From an uncultured Lachnospiraceae bacterium (GTDB lineage: Bacteria; Bacillota; Clostridia; Lachnospirales; Lachnospiraceae), in NCBI GenBank assembly GCA_910587635.1, contig CAJUNB010000040.1, forward strand, positions 69,500 to 133,499: a stretch of DNA of 64,000 nt, read 5' to 3'. Below the pieces are notes generated by a model. The model searched no databases and was not told the origin of the DNA. It saw only the letters and a list, made by a program, of their open reading frames with translations. Shown one piece after another: positions 1 through 9,674 of this stretch (the first letter of the stretch is position 1; the number at the start of each line of letters is the position of its first letter). The translations under genes and the position numbers were made by a program.

Positions 1-1
1 A

Positions 2-406
2 CGATGCTATCCAAGAAAGCCCTGCGACAGCAGAATAGATTGGGACAGGCCATGCGACTATATAAGTAAGTTGGTAAGAGCTTCCGGGAAGCCATTTCAG
101 CCAGCATATACATACATAGAAGAGCGGAAATTAAATATTGAGCAAGTCTCGATTTTGGAATATGCAGAACCATGTCTTGTAAAATATGGACAGGTAGTTA
201 TGATCGATAAGTTAAATGATAAGATTGGCATTGCTGCGGCTGATGGAGTCGTTGTAGTGGAAGCTGGTTATTTTGAAGAGGAGCCATATAAAAAAATAAC
301 AGATATTGTCCGTAGTACAAGAACAAGGGCGGGGTATAATGTGGAGGACGAAATATACAAGTTGAAAAGAGAAATGGCTGTCCTGAAAAGAAAATTTAAC
401 TGTTGA
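2..406 (+). CDS. Formyltransferase-family protein, C-terminal part (5' end outside window)
   Basis: The reading frame is open from base 2 and ends at TGA 404-406, so the gene begins left of the window. The first visible residues, YPRKPCDSRIDWDRP, followed by a run through LVRASGKPFQPAYTY, match the linker and start of the C-terminal OB-fold domain of methionyl-tRNA formyltransferase-like enzymes. In that family this domain follows a catalytic N10-formyltetrahydrofolate-dependent formyltransferase domain. The tail contains a short charged helix (DEIYKLKREMAVLKRKF). Because it sits in a nucleotide-sugar gene cluster rather than beside def or rsmB, a sugar N-formyltransferase is more likely than Fmt. 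This is inference, since the catalytic domain is not in the window. A TTG at 71 could be taken for a start, but it is inside the conserved domain and is not the real one. Confidence 0.75.
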   Translation, partial: RCYPRKPCDSRIDWDRPCDYISKLVRASGKPFQPAYTYIEERKLNIEQVSILEYAEPCLVKYGQVVMIDKLNDKIGIAAADGVVVVEAGYFEEEPYKKITDIVRSTRTRAGYNVEDEIYKLKREMAVLKRKFNC

Positions 407-433
407 TTAAGAAATCAGATGTGAGGATTTTAA

Positions 434-1186
434 ATGGATTATTATTTTTCAGATTTTACAGAAGATAATTATAAAAGGCTGCTGACGATTTTTACAGATA
501 AATTTCAATTTTATCATTATGATAAATGGGATAAAATTGATAAGGGAGTAATTTGGAGGCATGATATAGACTATTCCGTTCATCGCGCTGCAAAGCTTTC
601 AAAAATTGAAAAACAAATTGGTGTTTCTTCAACTTGGTTTGTCCTCTTGCATAGCCCATTTTATAATGTGTGGGAAAAGGAGATTAGAGACTTACTGCTT
701 TATATAATTAATAATGGCGGTGAAATTGGACTGCATTTTGATCTCGCGTTTTATGATTTGAAGAATACTGAACTTGACAGGCTCGAGCAGCTGATTGAAG
801 AAGAAAAAAATTTTTTACAGAGGCTTTTAGGGCAGGACATAAAAGCCTTTTCCTTTCATAATCCTGATGTAAATGGAGGATTTATGGACATTGATAGAAT
901 AACAGTCGCCGGGTTAATAAACGTATACTGCCATAAAATAAGGGATTTATATCAGTATTGTTCAGATTCCAATGGCTATTGGCGGTTTAAAAGATTACAG
1001 TCGGTTATCGAAAATGCGGGCGGCGGTGAAAGGCTTCACATCCTGACACATCCAACGTGGTGGCAGGCGGAGGAAATGCCTCCAAGAGAAAGGATTTTAC
1101 GGTGTGTAAATGGCCGTGCAAAGAATATGATGTGTGGATATGACGACGAAATGAAAAAAAATAATAGGATTAATGTCGGAAAGTAA
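434..1186 (+). CDS. Polysaccharide-deacetylase-like protein (NodB-type fold)
   Basis: 250 residues; ATG preceded by a TGAGGA ribosome site. Residues 41-50 read WRHDIDYSVH, the HD-x-D metal-site motif of polysaccharide deacetylase-like proteins. A later EIGLHFD segment (about residue 95-105), SFHNP and LTHPTWW supply further histidines and an aspartate typical of the distorted TIM-barrel metal pocket. There is no signal peptide or membrane segment, so it probably acts in the cytoplasm on a nucleotide- or lipid-linked sugar intermediate, or is a non-hydrolytic relative. It lies 27 bp after the partial formyltransferase and 9 bp before an SDR gene, consistent with one operon. The exact substrate is not predictable. 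Confidence 0.7.
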   Translation: MDYYFSDFTEDNYKRLLTIFTDKFQFYHYDKWDKIDKGVIWRHDIDYSVHRAAKLSKIEKQIGVSSTWFVLLHSPFYNVWEKEIRDLLLYIINNGGEIGLHFDLAFYDLKNTELDRLEQLIEEEKNFLQRLLGQDIKAFSFHNPDVNGGFMDIDRITVAGLINVYCHKIRDLYQYCSDSNGYWRFKRLQSVIENAGGGERLHILTHPTWWQAEEMPPRERILRCVNGRAKNMMCGYDDEMKKNNRINVGK

Positions 1187-1195
1187 TAAAGTAAT

Positions 1196-2083
1196 ATGGA
1201 AAGAATAATTTTTACAGGTGCAACAGGGCTCATTGGAAGTGGTTTGCTGGAATTATTGTCCAAAGATTATGAGTGTTATGTTGTCGGACGGTGTGGCATT
1301 GATAAAGAGAATATCCTGTTTATACAACAGGATCTGGGGCAGGATTTTGATATAAAAAAATTTCCCGGAGAAGCTGATTATATTATCCATTTGGCGCAGG
1401 CTGACGGTCATAATAATTTTCCTCAAAACGCAAAAGTCATATTTGATGTTAATCTTCGCGGCATGGTTAATTTATTGGATTACGGAGTTTATGCCAAAAT
1501 TAAAAAGTTTCTTTTCGCTTCGTCTGGAGGTATTTATGGCAGTGGAAATGAAATTTTTTCCGAAAATCAGGATATTTCATTTTCTACAGATTTGAATTTT
1601 TATCAAAAAACAAAGTTATGTATGGAAATTCTTTCTCAAAGTTATCAGCAGTTTTATGATATTGTGACATTCCGTATATTTTTTGGTTATGGCGAGCATC
1701 AAAAGCAGACGATGCTTTTGCCCAGGTTGATAGATAATATTTCCAGTGGAAAAACGATCAAGATAGCTTCTGTAAATGACATAAAAATGAATCCAATCTA
1801 TAAGTCAGATATTGCGCGTTGTATTTATGAAGCTATTAAAAAGACAGACGGTAGTCATGTATTTAATATTGCCGGTAATGAAATCATTTCATTGGGTGAG
1901 ATCGTCAGGAAAATATCCTGTAAATTAGGAATGGAACCGAAGATCGTATATGAACCAAAAATGCAAGGAAATACGATTGCTGACAATAAGAAAATGCTTG
2001 AAGATTTGTGGATACCTCAGATTTCTTTTGACGAGGGACTTAGCAGAATACTAGCAGAAAGGGCAGGTGATAAGGATGAATAA
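1196..2083 (+). CDS. NAD-dependent epimerase/dehydratase (extended SDR)
   Basis: 295 residues. The N-terminus MERIIFTGATGLIGS carries the GxxGxxG Rossmann motif, FASSGGIYG provides the catalytic Ser region, and FYQKTK contains the Tyr-x3-Lys catalytic pair (about residues 140-145). This is the pattern of nucleotide-sugar 4-epimerases, 4,6-dehydratases and reductases. The C-terminal half (NPIYKSDIARCIYEAI and FNIAGNE) matches the substrate domain of this family. It probably builds an activated deoxy- or amino-sugar for the glycan made by this cluster. The gene overlaps the next one by 8 bp, so translation is probably coupled. Specificity cannot be read from the sequence. Confidence 0.85.
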   Translation: MERIIFTGATGLIGSGLLELLSKDYECYVVGRCGIDKENILFIQQDLGQDFDIKKFPGEADYIIHLAQADGHNNFPQNAKVIFDVNLRGMVNLLDYGVYAKIKKFLFASSGGIYGSGNEIFSENQDISFSTDLNFYQKTKLCMEILSQSYQQFYDIVTFRIFFGYGEHQKQTMLLPRLIDNISSGKTIKIASVNDIKMNPIYKSDIARCIYEAIKKTDGSHVFNIAGNEIISLGEIVRKISCKLGMEPKIVYEPKMQGNTIADNKKMLEDLWIPQISFDEGLSRILAERAGDKDE

Positions 2084-3578
2084 ATTTGAAGATAAACTTT
2101 ATACGGAAGAGGCCGGTTTTCTTAATGAGCAATATGTATTTGAGAAAATATTCCCGGAAAATAAAGATATCGGATTGGTAATTCCAAAAAAAGATTATCG
2201 TTTAAGATATGATGTTACCAGTAAGAATAGAATTACCGATACAATTGTAATTGATTGGGAAAATAGTAAGGAAAGGTATATCGTAATTCCTTCTATAAAG
2301 GACGATCCTGTTTTAATAAAATATGGATTGGATGCAGGACTGGCATATTTTATTCTTCATTTTGACGATGACGAACTGATAGATTTAGGTGGAATTTTCA
2401 GAGATACATACGAAACCTATTATTTCCAAAAAGAGGATTTTCAGAATAAAGATAAAAATACCAAGCCAAGAATCCTTCAGGCGCCTATTGCAGCGCTTTA
2501 TACGCCGGGCCTGTTTGTGAAAGGATTAAGAGAGCTGGGCTATAAGGCAGACCAGATGATATATTCTGTTGGATCAGATATAAGATTTTTAGAAAGAGAG
2601 CCGGAGTTTGATCTGGATGCCCACGGCAATCCAACAGAAGTATGCAGAGCCCGTACAATAGAGTTTATGATTTATGCCTTGAAAAACTATGATATTATGC
2701 ATTTTCATTCTAACTGTTCCCTGCTTTTTGGAGGAGAGAGGCTCTGGAATATTAACAGCGATATGGCTTATGTATCCAAAATGGGTAAAAAAATTTTGTG
2801 TTCCTCATGGGGGATGTGCGATGTCAGCCTTAGAGGGGAAATGGATAAATTTAATTGGCATTCTGAATGCCTGATCTGTAAACGAGTCAGGCCTCTTCGC
2901 TGCGAAAATGAAAAATATAATAATGCAATTAAAACTACAAGAAAGTATGCGGATGTATTACTGACAAATGGCAGAGGAGTTATTGCGGACAAGAGGCAGA
3001 TCTGGCTGGAAAATGCGATTGATTTTGAGAATTTTCAAAATGCAATAGACCGTAATATACCGGAAAAGTTCATGCTTCCCAAAACTGATAAACTGAGAAT
3101 TTACCATGCATTTGCCAATGCGGATAAGAGAGACGATGAAAAAGGTTCTCAATTTGTAAAGGAGGCTGTTGAACGTCTCCAGAAAGAAGGTTATTCTGTA
3201 GAGCTGATATATTTTCAAAATGTTGATCACAATGATTTGAAGTATTATCAGGTTCAGGCGGATATTATTGTGGATCAGTTATATAGCGGATGGTATGGAA
3301 GCAATGGTGCAGAGTGTCTGGCGCTGGGGCTCCCCGTGATTACCTATGTAAATCCAGATGTGGAAAAGTTTTTGCGGGAAGAACTTGGGAGGGACATTCC
3401 AGTGGTCAGCGCGGATCCACAAACCATATATGATGTTTTAAAAGACTTGGTTTTACATCCCCAAAAACGTGATATTCTCGCTAAAAAGGCGATGGATTTT
3501 GCGACAAAATATCATGATTATCGGGAAATCGTTAAGAAGCTGAGCGCTATCTATGATGCGCTATGGAACGGAAAGTGA
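2076..3578 (+). CDS. Putative GT-B-fold glycosyltransferase
   Basis: About 500 residues. I chose ATG 2076 (GGGCAGG-like ribosome site 2061-2067) over an upstream in-frame GTG at 2067. The last 170 residues have the layout of a GT4-like donor-binding domain: LRIYHAFANADKR, then KGSQFVKEAVERL, a VELIYFQN strand, YQVQADIIVDQ, and NGAECLALGLPVITY, where the conserved Glu normally contacts the sugar nucleotide. The N-terminal 130 residues are charged and match nothing I recognise. A cysteine group (CLICKRVRPLRC, about residues 265-276) is unusual for a glycosyltransferase. It sits between an SDR gene and a WbqC-like gene in the glycan cluster. Confidence 0.7.
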   Translation: MNKFEDKLYTEEAGFLNEQYVFEKIFPENKDIGLVIPKKDYRLRYDVTSKNRITDTIVIDWENSKERYIVIPSIKDDPVLIKYGLDAGLAYFILHFDDDELIDLGGIFRDTYETYYFQKEDFQNKDKNTKPRILQAPIAALYTPGLFVKGLRELGYKADQMIYSVGSDIRFLEREPEFDLDAHGNPTEVCRARTIEFMIYALKNYDIMHFHSNCSLLFGGERLWNINSDMAYVSKMGKKILCSSWGMCDVSLRGEMDKFNWHSECLICKRVRPLRCENEKYNNAIKTTRKYADVLLTNGRGVIADKRQIWLENAIDFENFQNAIDRNIPEKFMLPKTDKLRIYHAFANADKRDDEKGSQFVKEAVERLQKEGYSVELIYFQNVDHNDLKYYQVQADIIVDQLYSGWYGSNGAECLALGLPVITYVNPDVEKFLREELGRDIPVVSADPQTIYDVLKDLVLHPQKRDILAKKAMDFATKYHDYREIVKKLSAIYDALWNGK

Positions 3579-3600
3579 AGGAGAAACAGGAGGTTGTGAA

Positions 3601-4278
3601 ATGATTATTGCGGCAAATCAGCCTAATTTTTTGCCTTGGCTTGGCTTGTTTTACAAGATATATAAGTGTGATAAGTTTATATTTGTTGATGATGTTCAGC
3701 TGTCCACTTGTAATGGAATTTCAGGACATAGAAATTATATAAAGACATCCCAGGGGAAACAGTTAATCAGAGTTCCAATTAAAAGAGAATCCAAAACCTT
3801 ATATAATGAGGTAATTATTGATTATCAGCTTGATTGGATAAAAAAGCTGGAGAAGACATTATACTTAAATTATCATAAGGCAGCGTATTACCCGGAAGTG
3901 ATTGATTGGTTTATGCCTATACTAAAAGCAAGGTATGAATTATTGTCGGATTTGAATTGTAAGATTATTTTGGATATCTGCGAGAGAATGGGGATAGAAG
4001 CTGAGTTTGATTATACATCGAAGTATGTCATTGAGGGAAAAAAGGAAGAATTAGTTGTCAATCTGGTAGAATTTTTTAAAGGTGATGTTTATTATTCAGG
4101 GACAGGTGCAGCAAATTACCTGAATGAAGAGACGTTTGAAGCCAGAGGAATGAAATTGATTTTTTCTGATTACGAGAGCATCCAATATAAACAGGTAGGC
4201 CCGAATTTTATCAAAGATTTGTGCGTCCTGGATTATTTATTCAATTGTGGATTTAAGAATCCTTTTGTCAGCTTGTGA
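3601..4278 (+). CDS. WbqC-family protein
   Basis: 225 residues. The start ATG 3601 is set by AGGAGGT at 3589-3595; an in-frame ATG at 3553 would run into the previous gene. The N-terminus, MIIAANQPNFLPWLGLFYK, followed by DKFIFVDDVQ, is the signature of the WbqC family found in O-antigen and other surface-polysaccharide loci. The biochemical role of this family is poorly defined; members lie next to aminosugar modification genes, and involvement in acyl or formyl transfer to amino-sugars has been suggested. It fits here because the cluster holds formyltransferases and an amidotransferase. It is probably soluble and cytoplasmic. Confidence 0.85.
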   Translation: MIIAANQPNFLPWLGLFYKIYKCDKFIFVDDVQLSTCNGISGHRNYIKTSQGKQLIRVPIKRESKTLYNEVIIDYQLDWIKKLEKTLYLNYHKAAYYPEVIDWFMPILKARYELLSDLNCKIILDICERMGIEAEFDYTSKYVIEGKKEELVVNLVEFFKGDVYYSGTGAANYLNEETFEARGMKLIFSDYESIQYKQVGPNFIKDLCVLDYLFNCGFKNPFVSL

Positions 4279-4303
4279 ATATTTTTTTCAAAATATATAT
4301 AAT
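4273..4303 (+). promoter_or_regulatory. Possible promoter inside the glycan cluster
   Basis: TTGTGA (4273-4278) is followed after 19 bp by TATAAT (4298-4303); an overlapping TATATA gives a 17-bp spacer. The 66-bp gap to the SDR gene at 4345 is the largest in this part of the cluster and is very AT-rich, so chance matches are likely. Confidence 0.35.
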
Positions 4304-4344
4304 TTATCTGTAAATAAAAAATTTAATTTAATGGAGGATAAAAC

Positions 4345-5298
4345 ATGAGAGTATTAGTAACAGGCGGTGCAGGGCATATAGGTTCGCATATTGTCGAAAG
4401 ACTTCTTGCAAGAAATGATGAGGTAGTGGTAATAGATAATTACCAGACTGGCAGAAGGGATAATCTCAAAGAGCATGAGAATCTGAAAATTGTGGAAGAT
4501 ACGATTGCGAATACACAGAAGGTTTTTGAAATTTTTGAAGATTTTCAGCCTGAAATCCTTGTACATGCGGCGGCATCTTATAAGGATCCCGAAAATTGGA
4601 TAGAGGATGCCACAACGAATGTAGTAGGCGCGGCAAATCTTGTGAAAGCAGCAAAAAAAGTTGGCGTAAAAAGAATTATTTATTTTCAGACAGCGCTTTG
4701 TTATGGGCTCAAACCAAATGAACAGCCTATTACTTTAAAACATCCTTATTTTTCAGGCGGATATTCAGGCGGAAGCAGTTATGCCATCAGCAAGACGGGG
4801 GGAGAACTTTATATTGAGTTATCGGGAATTGAATTTTTGTCTTTCCGGCTTGCAAATTCATATGGCCCGAGGAATTTGAGCGGTCCGCTTCCGACATTTT
4901 ACAGCAGGCTTACCAGTGGGAAAGAATGTTTTGTAATGGATACACGAAGAGATTTTGTTTTTGTTGACGATATCGTGAATGTTGTAATGAAGGCAATTGA
5001 TGGCATGGGAAGCTGTGGTTATTATCATATTTCCAGCGGCAAAGATTATGCAATTAAGGAGCTCTTTGACGCAACGCTGAAAGCATTGGATATTACTCTT
5101 GAAAAGCCTGTAGCGGTTCGTGAAAGAGGTGCAGATGACGCGTACACCATTTTGCTTGATCCGACAAAGGTGAGAAAGGATTTTGAGTGGGATGTTGAGA
5201 CGACACTGGAAGAAGGTATCCGAAAAACAATTGAATGGTATCAGATACATGGTATATCGCAGACATACACCCATTTGAAGGGGGAGTCAAAAGAATGA
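4345..5298 (+). CDS. NAD-dependent epimerase/dehydratase (UDP-glucose 4-epimerase-like SDR)
   Basis: 317 residues; ATG 4345 has an ideal TGGAGG site at 4332-4337. MRVLVTGGAGHIGSHIVE is the NAD-binding GxxGxxG motif, YFQTALCYG is the catalytic Thr/Ser strand, and YAISKTGGE contains the Tyr-x3-Lys pair. RLANSYGPR and DFVFVDDIVNVV are typical of nucleotide-sugar SDRs. It probably produces a nucleotide-activated sugar by epimerisation or dehydration. Its stop overlaps the next start (ATGA), and the next gene is a second SDR, so the pair probably acts in successive steps on one sugar. Which sugar is unknown. Confidence 0.87.
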   Translation: MRVLVTGGAGHIGSHIVERLLARNDEVVVIDNYQTGRRDNLKEHENLKIVEDTIANTQKVFEIFEDFQPEILVHAAASYKDPENWIEDATTNVVGAANLVKAAKKVGVKRIIYFQTALCYGLKPNEQPITLKHPYFSGGYSGGSSYAISKTGGELYIELSGIEFLSFRLANSYGPRNLSGPLPTFYSRLTSGKECFVMDTRRDFVFVDDIVNVVMKAIDGMGSCGYYHISSGKDYAIKELFDATLKALDITLEKPVAVRERGADDAYTILLDPTKVRKDFEWDVETTLEEGIRKTIEWYQIHGISQTYTHLKGESKE

Positions 5299-6365
5299 TT
5301 TCATCAGAGTATAGCAAATTTGAAAACAAAAAAGTCCTTGTTGTGGGCGGCGCCGGCTTTGTGGGAAGCAATCTTGTAAGATTGCTTCTTCAAAATGTAA
5401 AGGATATTCGTATTGTCATTGTGGACAATCTGCTATCGGCGGAGATTATAAATGTTCCAAAGAGTTCAAGGGTTGTATTTATAGAAAAGTCCATCACAGA
5501 CTTCAGGGTACTTGCAGAGTTAAAAGATGATATTGATTATGTTTTTCATTTGGCAACCTATCATGGAAATCAAAGTTCGATTTTTGATCCGATTGCTGAT
5601 AATGAAAACAACACTCTTACGACTTTGAAATTGTTTGAGAGATTAAAGGATTTTAAAAATCTGAAAAAAATTGTGTACTCATCGGCAGGATGCTCTGTTG
5701 CAAAAAAGACTTATGATGAGGCAGTAGCAACGACAGAAGAAAGCCCAATCGAATTGCATCAGGACAGTCCGTATTCGATTTCAAAAATCATAGGTGAATT
5801 TTATTCTGCATACTATCATAAACAGCATGGATTACCTGTGGTAAGAGCAAGATTCCAGAATGTATATGGCCCGGGTGAAATTCTCGGGGCAGGTAATTGG
5901 CGCGGAACATATGCAACAATCTGGCGGAATGTTACTCCAACGTTTATTTACAGAGCATTGACCAATCAGGAAATTATGCTTGACAATGGCGGTTGTGCAA
6001 CAAGGGATTTCATATTTGTAGAGGATATATGCAGAGGATTGCTGCTGTGCGCGCTGAAAGGGGATGCAGGGGACGTGTACAATATTGGCTCGGGTGTGGA
6101 AACGACAATCTCCGATCTTGTACAGTATATTCTGGAAATGACGGAAAGCAAGTCTTCTTTGAAAACTATGCCCCGAAGAGCGTGGGATACATCTGGAAAG
6201 AGATTTGCATCAACAGTCAAGTCAAAGGAAAAACTGGGATTTGAGGCTCAGATTTCTTTAAAAGACGGGTTGATAAAAACGATAAACTGGACAAAAGAAA
6301 ATTTTGAATTAATCAATCAATGCATTAATAAGCATGAAAAGCATTTGGATTATTATTTAGATTAA
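5295..6365 (+). CDS. NAD-dependent epimerase/dehydratase (second SDR of the pair)
   Basis: 356 residues. ATG 5295 overlaps the previous stop (ATGA) and follows GGGGGAG; an upstream in-frame start at 5235 lies inside the preceding gene. VLVVGGAGFVGSNLVR is the NAD-binding motif, VFHLATYHG and YSSAGCSV follow in the usual order, and YSISKIIGE carries the catalytic Tyr and Lys. RFQNVYGPGE and DFIFVEDICRG mark the substrate-binding half. It is related to, but clearly different from, the neighbouring SDR, so the two genes are not recent duplicates. Expected role: nucleotide-sugar modification in the cytoplasm. Confidence 0.87.
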   Translation: MISSEYSKFENKKVLVVGGAGFVGSNLVRLLLQNVKDIRIVIVDNLLSAEIINVPKSSRVVFIEKSITDFRVLAELKDDIDYVFHLATYHGNQSSIFDPIADNENNTLTTLKLFERLKDFKNLKKIVYSSAGCSVAKKTYDEAVATTEESPIELHQDSPYSISKIIGEFYSAYYHKQHGLPVVRARFQNVYGPGEILGAGNWRGTYATIWRNVTPTFIYRALTNQEIMLDNGGCATRDFIFVEDICRGLLLCALKGDAGDVYNIGSGVETTISDLVQYILEMTESKSSLKTMPRRAWDTSGKRFASTVKSKEKLGFEAQISLKDGLIKTINWTKENFELINQCINKHEKHLDYYLD

Positions 6366-6379
6366 AAATAGGTGGAAAA

Positions 6380-8296
6380 ATGTGTTCAATAGCCGGGATA
6401 ATGAGTTTAAGCAGAAATAAAATCGAAGGGATATCTCATCAGCTTGATGTTATGAATAGGTTGCAGAAGCATCGCGGCCCTGATGATAGCGGTATATGGG
6501 TAAATAGCTGTCAAAGCGCGGGAGTCGCGCATAATCGCTTGAGTATTATTGATTTGAGCGATTCAGGGCATCAGCCTATGGAGGATCTCCGGTCGGGTAA
6601 TGTGGTCTGCTTTAATGGTGAAATCTATAATTATCTCGAGTTAAGAAAAGAACTGGAATTTGATTTTATAACCAATACGGACACGGAAGTCATTCTGAAA
6701 GCATATGAGAAATGGGGAACAGATTGTGTAAAACGATTTAAAGGCATGTTTTCTTTTGCTTTATGGGATGAAAGCAGGCAGCTTTTGTTTTGCGCACGTG
6801 ACCGTTTTGGTATAAAACCTTTCTACTATGCAATTGTTGATGGAATATTTTATTTTTCTTCAGAAATGAAAGCTCTTCTGCCGTTTCTTCCAGATATTGA
6901 AACGGATCTGGATGGATTTAAGGATTATTTGACATTTCAGTTTTGCCTGAAAGACCATACTATGTTTAGCGGTGTAAAAGCGCTGGAACCGGCACATTTT
7001 CTGTGTGTTAAGGATGGAAATGTGCAAATCAAAAGATATTGGCAGATATATTATGAGCTGGATTTTGATCACACAGAAAAATATTTTGCAGAGAAGCTGG
7101 ACGAGCTGCTGCACAAATCTATCTGTTATCATATCAGAAGCGATGTGCCGGTGGGAGGGTATGTAAGCGGCGGCGTTGATTCTTCTATTATATCTGCTGT
7201 GACGTCCGATATGGTGGGAAGTCAAAACTATGCCGGATTTACGGGGAAATTCGGCATAGGAAGACTATACGATGAAAGTATGTATGCGGAAGACGTGGCA
7301 AAAGAACATGGTTTCCCGTTATACCAGATTGATATGAACTGCAATGATTTTCTTGAGAATATCGAGAAAGTAATATATTATCTGGATGCTCCTGTGGCAG
7401 GCCCTGGTTCTTTCTGTCAATATATGGTGTCAAAGCTGGCAGGTAAGCACAGAAAGGTGGTGCTTGGTGGACAGGGAGGCGATGAGATATTCGGCGGATA
7501 TACAAGGTATCTTGTTGCTTATTTTGAACAGTGTATTAAGGGCGCCATAGATGGTACAATGGATAGCAAAAAATTTATTGTGACATACGAGTCAATCATC
7601 CCTAACCTTTCCGCATTAAGAAATTACAAACCTATGCTGAAAGCTTTTTGGAGTTCGGGATTATTTGAGGAAAGCGATAAAAGGTATTTTAAACTGATAA
7701 ACAGGGCTCCGGCCATAGAGGATTGTATTCATGAAGAATTGTTAAGCGATTATGTTCCGTATGACATATACAGAAAAATTTTTTATGGGGACAATCTTAA
7801 AAATACTTGCTATTTCGATAATATGACACATTTTGATTTTAAAACCTTGTTACCGGCATTGCTTCATGTTGAGGACAGGATGAGTATGGCACACGGAGTG
7901 GAATCGAGAGTTCCTCTGCTGGACGATGAATTGGTTGAGTTTGTGGCAACGATTCCTGCAAACTATAAATTGAAGAATGGCGATATGAAACATATCTTTA
8001 AAACAACAATGTCAAAATATCTGCCTGAAAGTATAAAAAGGCGTACTGATAAAATGGGATTTCCCATACCGTTTAATAAATGGGTAAAGGATGAGGCAAA
8101 AGATTTTATTTATGATATTTTCAATTCAGAGAAAGCGCTGAACCGTGATCTTGTGGATAATAAGAAGGTTATTGAGAAAATCTCCAAAGAAAGCGATTTT
8201 GGCCGTAATATTTGGGGAATGCTCTGCCTTGAATTGTGGCAGAGAGAGTTTCATGACAGGAAAACGGAATACAGAAAGATGTTGTATTTACAGTAA
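6380..8296 (+). CDS. asnB: Glutamine-dependent asparagine synthase-like amidotransferase
   Basis: 638 residues, full length for class II asparagine synthases. The N-terminus MCSIAGIMS exposes the Cys2 nucleophile of the glutaminase (Ntn) domain; NRLSIIDLS, FNGEIYN and RDRFGIKPFYY follow in the expected order. The synthetase domain has the ATP-pyrophosphatase loop SGGVDSS (about residue 262) and ends with ESRVPLLDDELVEF. In housekeeping context this makes asparagine. In polysaccharide clusters the same family (e.g. WbpS-like proteins) is thought to amidate uronic-acid-type sugars, which is the likelier role here. The ribosome site is AGGTGG before ATG 6380. Confidence 0.88.
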   Translation: MCSIAGIMSLSRNKIEGISHQLDVMNRLQKHRGPDDSGIWVNSCQSAGVAHNRLSIIDLSDSGHQPMEDLRSGNVVCFNGEIYNYLELRKELEFDFITNTDTEVILKAYEKWGTDCVKRFKGMFSFALWDESRQLLFCARDRFGIKPFYYAIVDGIFYFSSEMKALLPFLPDIETDLDGFKDYLTFQFCLKDHTMFSGVKALEPAHFLCVKDGNVQIKRYWQIYYELDFDHTEKYFAEKLDELLHKSICYHIRSDVPVGGYVSGGVDSSIISAVTSDMVGSQNYAGFTGKFGIGRLYDESMYAEDVAKEHGFPLYQIDMNCNDFLENIEKVIYYLDAPVAGPGSFCQYMVSKLAGKHRKVVLGGQGGDEIFGGYTRYLVAYFEQCIKGAIDGTMDSKKFIVTYESIIPNLSALRNYKPMLKAFWSSGLFEESDKRYFKLINRAPAIEDCIHEELLSDYVPYDIYRKIFYGDNLKNTCYFDNMTHFDFKTLLPALLHVEDRMSMAHGVESRVPLLDDELVEFVATIPANYKLKNGDMKHIFKTTMSKYLPESIKRRTDKMGFPIPFNKWVKDEAKDFIYDIFNSEKALNRDLVDNKKVIEKISKESDFGRNIWGMLCLELWQREFHDRKTEYRKMLYLQ

Positions 8297-8326
8297 TCAA
8301 AATTTAATTATAAAAGAGACATAACT

Positions 8327-9622
8327 ATGGAAAAGGTAATAATATATGGATGCGGAGGAAATTACAGATATGCTTTGCTGAGCGGAATGATAGATTCTTA
8401 TGATGTTGTCGCATATTCGGACAGTAATCCTAAACTATGGGGACTGACGGCGAATGATTCTGAAGTGATACCGCCTGAGAAGATTAACGATTATTTTTAT
8501 GATGCTGTTTACGTAACATCTGAAATTCATTTTGAAGATATAGCAGATACATTGAAAAACAGGTATGGCGTTCCTGCGCGGAAAATAAAATTATTAAAAA
8601 TCAGTCCTTTAGAGGATATAAAATATAAGAAAGCGGTTAATAAAAACAGTCCTTTCAATCATGCAGGCGCAGAATTGTCAATTGGCACCAATGAATTGAC
8701 AAAGATAGAAGAAAGAGGAAGTGCGGGTATAAACGAAATTGAGAGTTTTTGGACAGATCATACTGTACATGATGATTATTTTGAGTCAGCAAATGAAAGT
8801 CGGGAGTATTGTTATACACGTTTCGCTATGTATCCGATGCTCAGGGAATTTGCGGGAATGGATTTATCCCATGATGGAGAAATATTATTAGATTATGGCT
8901 GTGGCCCTGGAAATGATTTGACATGGTATTCGCTTCAGAATCATCTTAAGTCCATAATAGGAATGGACGTTTCCCGGACGGCGTTAAAAATATCTCAGCA
9001 CAGGATGGCGCTGCATAATATCAATAATGTCAGACTTATACATAAAAGTGAAGCAGATGTGCATATACCTCTTGACGATGAGAGCGTTGATTTTGTAAAT
9101 TGTCAAGGCGTATTAATGCATACGTCTTCACCAGGTGAAATATTAAAAGAATTTTATAGAGTATTGAATAAAAAGCGAAAAGATTCTCCGAACGCAAGCA
9201 TAATGGTACATAACAAAGATTCCATATGGTACCACTTATATGCAGCGTATTTTTTAAGATTTATCAATAATACTTATTTAGCGGATTTTGAGTTCCAGGA
9301 AACGCAAACATTGGATGTTGACGAAGTATTTAAAAGATCAACGGATACGGTTCATTGTCCAAAAGCCGCATGTTTTAGTATAGATGAATTTAGCAAAATG
9401 TGTAGCAGGGCCGGGTTCAGTAAGGTGGACTATCGGGGTGGATATCCGAATAGCTTAGAACCGGGTATTGCAAGAAGGTATTTAAAAATAGCTCTTAATG
9501 ATGAAAGATTGGAAGACGAGCACAAGGAGTTTTTGAAAGAGGTGACATATGATGAAAAGGGTTATCCAATGTGGGGGAAAAAATATTGCTGTATTGGAGG
9601 AACATATCAATTATGGGTCTGA
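8327..9622 (+). CDS. SAM-dependent methyltransferase with N-terminal nucleotide-binding-like domain
   Basis: 431 residues in two parts. Residues 1-110 (MEKVIIYGCGGNYRY, AYSDSNPKLWG, YDAVYVTSE) look like the small Rossmann-like domain seen at the front of PglD- and FkbM-type glycan enzymes. Residues 180-300 are a class I methyltransferase: LLDYGCGPGNDL is motif I, GMDVSRTAL the acidic motif II region, and DFVNCQGVLMHTSSPGEIL motif IV with the 'vlhH' pattern. It should methylate a sugar, or a group on one, using S-adenosylmethionine. A similar N-terminal domain recurs in the glycosyltransferase at 14705. Confidence 0.8.
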   Translation: MEKVIIYGCGGNYRYALLSGMIDSYDVVAYSDSNPKLWGLTANDSEVIPPEKINDYFYDAVYVTSEIHFEDIADTLKNRYGVPARKIKLLKISPLEDIKYKKAVNKNSPFNHAGAELSIGTNELTKIEERGSAGINEIESFWTDHTVHDDYFESANESREYCYTRFAMYPMLREFAGMDLSHDGEILLDYGCGPGNDLTWYSLQNHLKSIIGMDVSRTALKISQHRMALHNINNVRLIHKSEADVHIPLDDESVDFVNCQGVLMHTSSPGEILKEFYRVLNKKRKDSPNASIMVHNKDSIWYHLYAAYFLRFINNTYLADFEFQETQTLDVDEVFKRSTDTVHCPKAACFSIDEFSKMCSRAGFSKVDYRGGYPNSLEPGIARRYLKIALNDERLEDEHKEFLKEVTYDEKGYPMWGKKYCCIGGTYQLWV

Positions 9623-9674
9623 TTTTTGAAAAGAATATCATTACCTTAATCAATGGAAAATGGAGACATGCTAA

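Noticed and set aside
71..406. The first open frame as a complete 111-codon gene starting with TTG
   Set aside because: The frame is open to the window edge and the residues before the TTG already match the formyltransferase linker, so it is the end of a longer gene.
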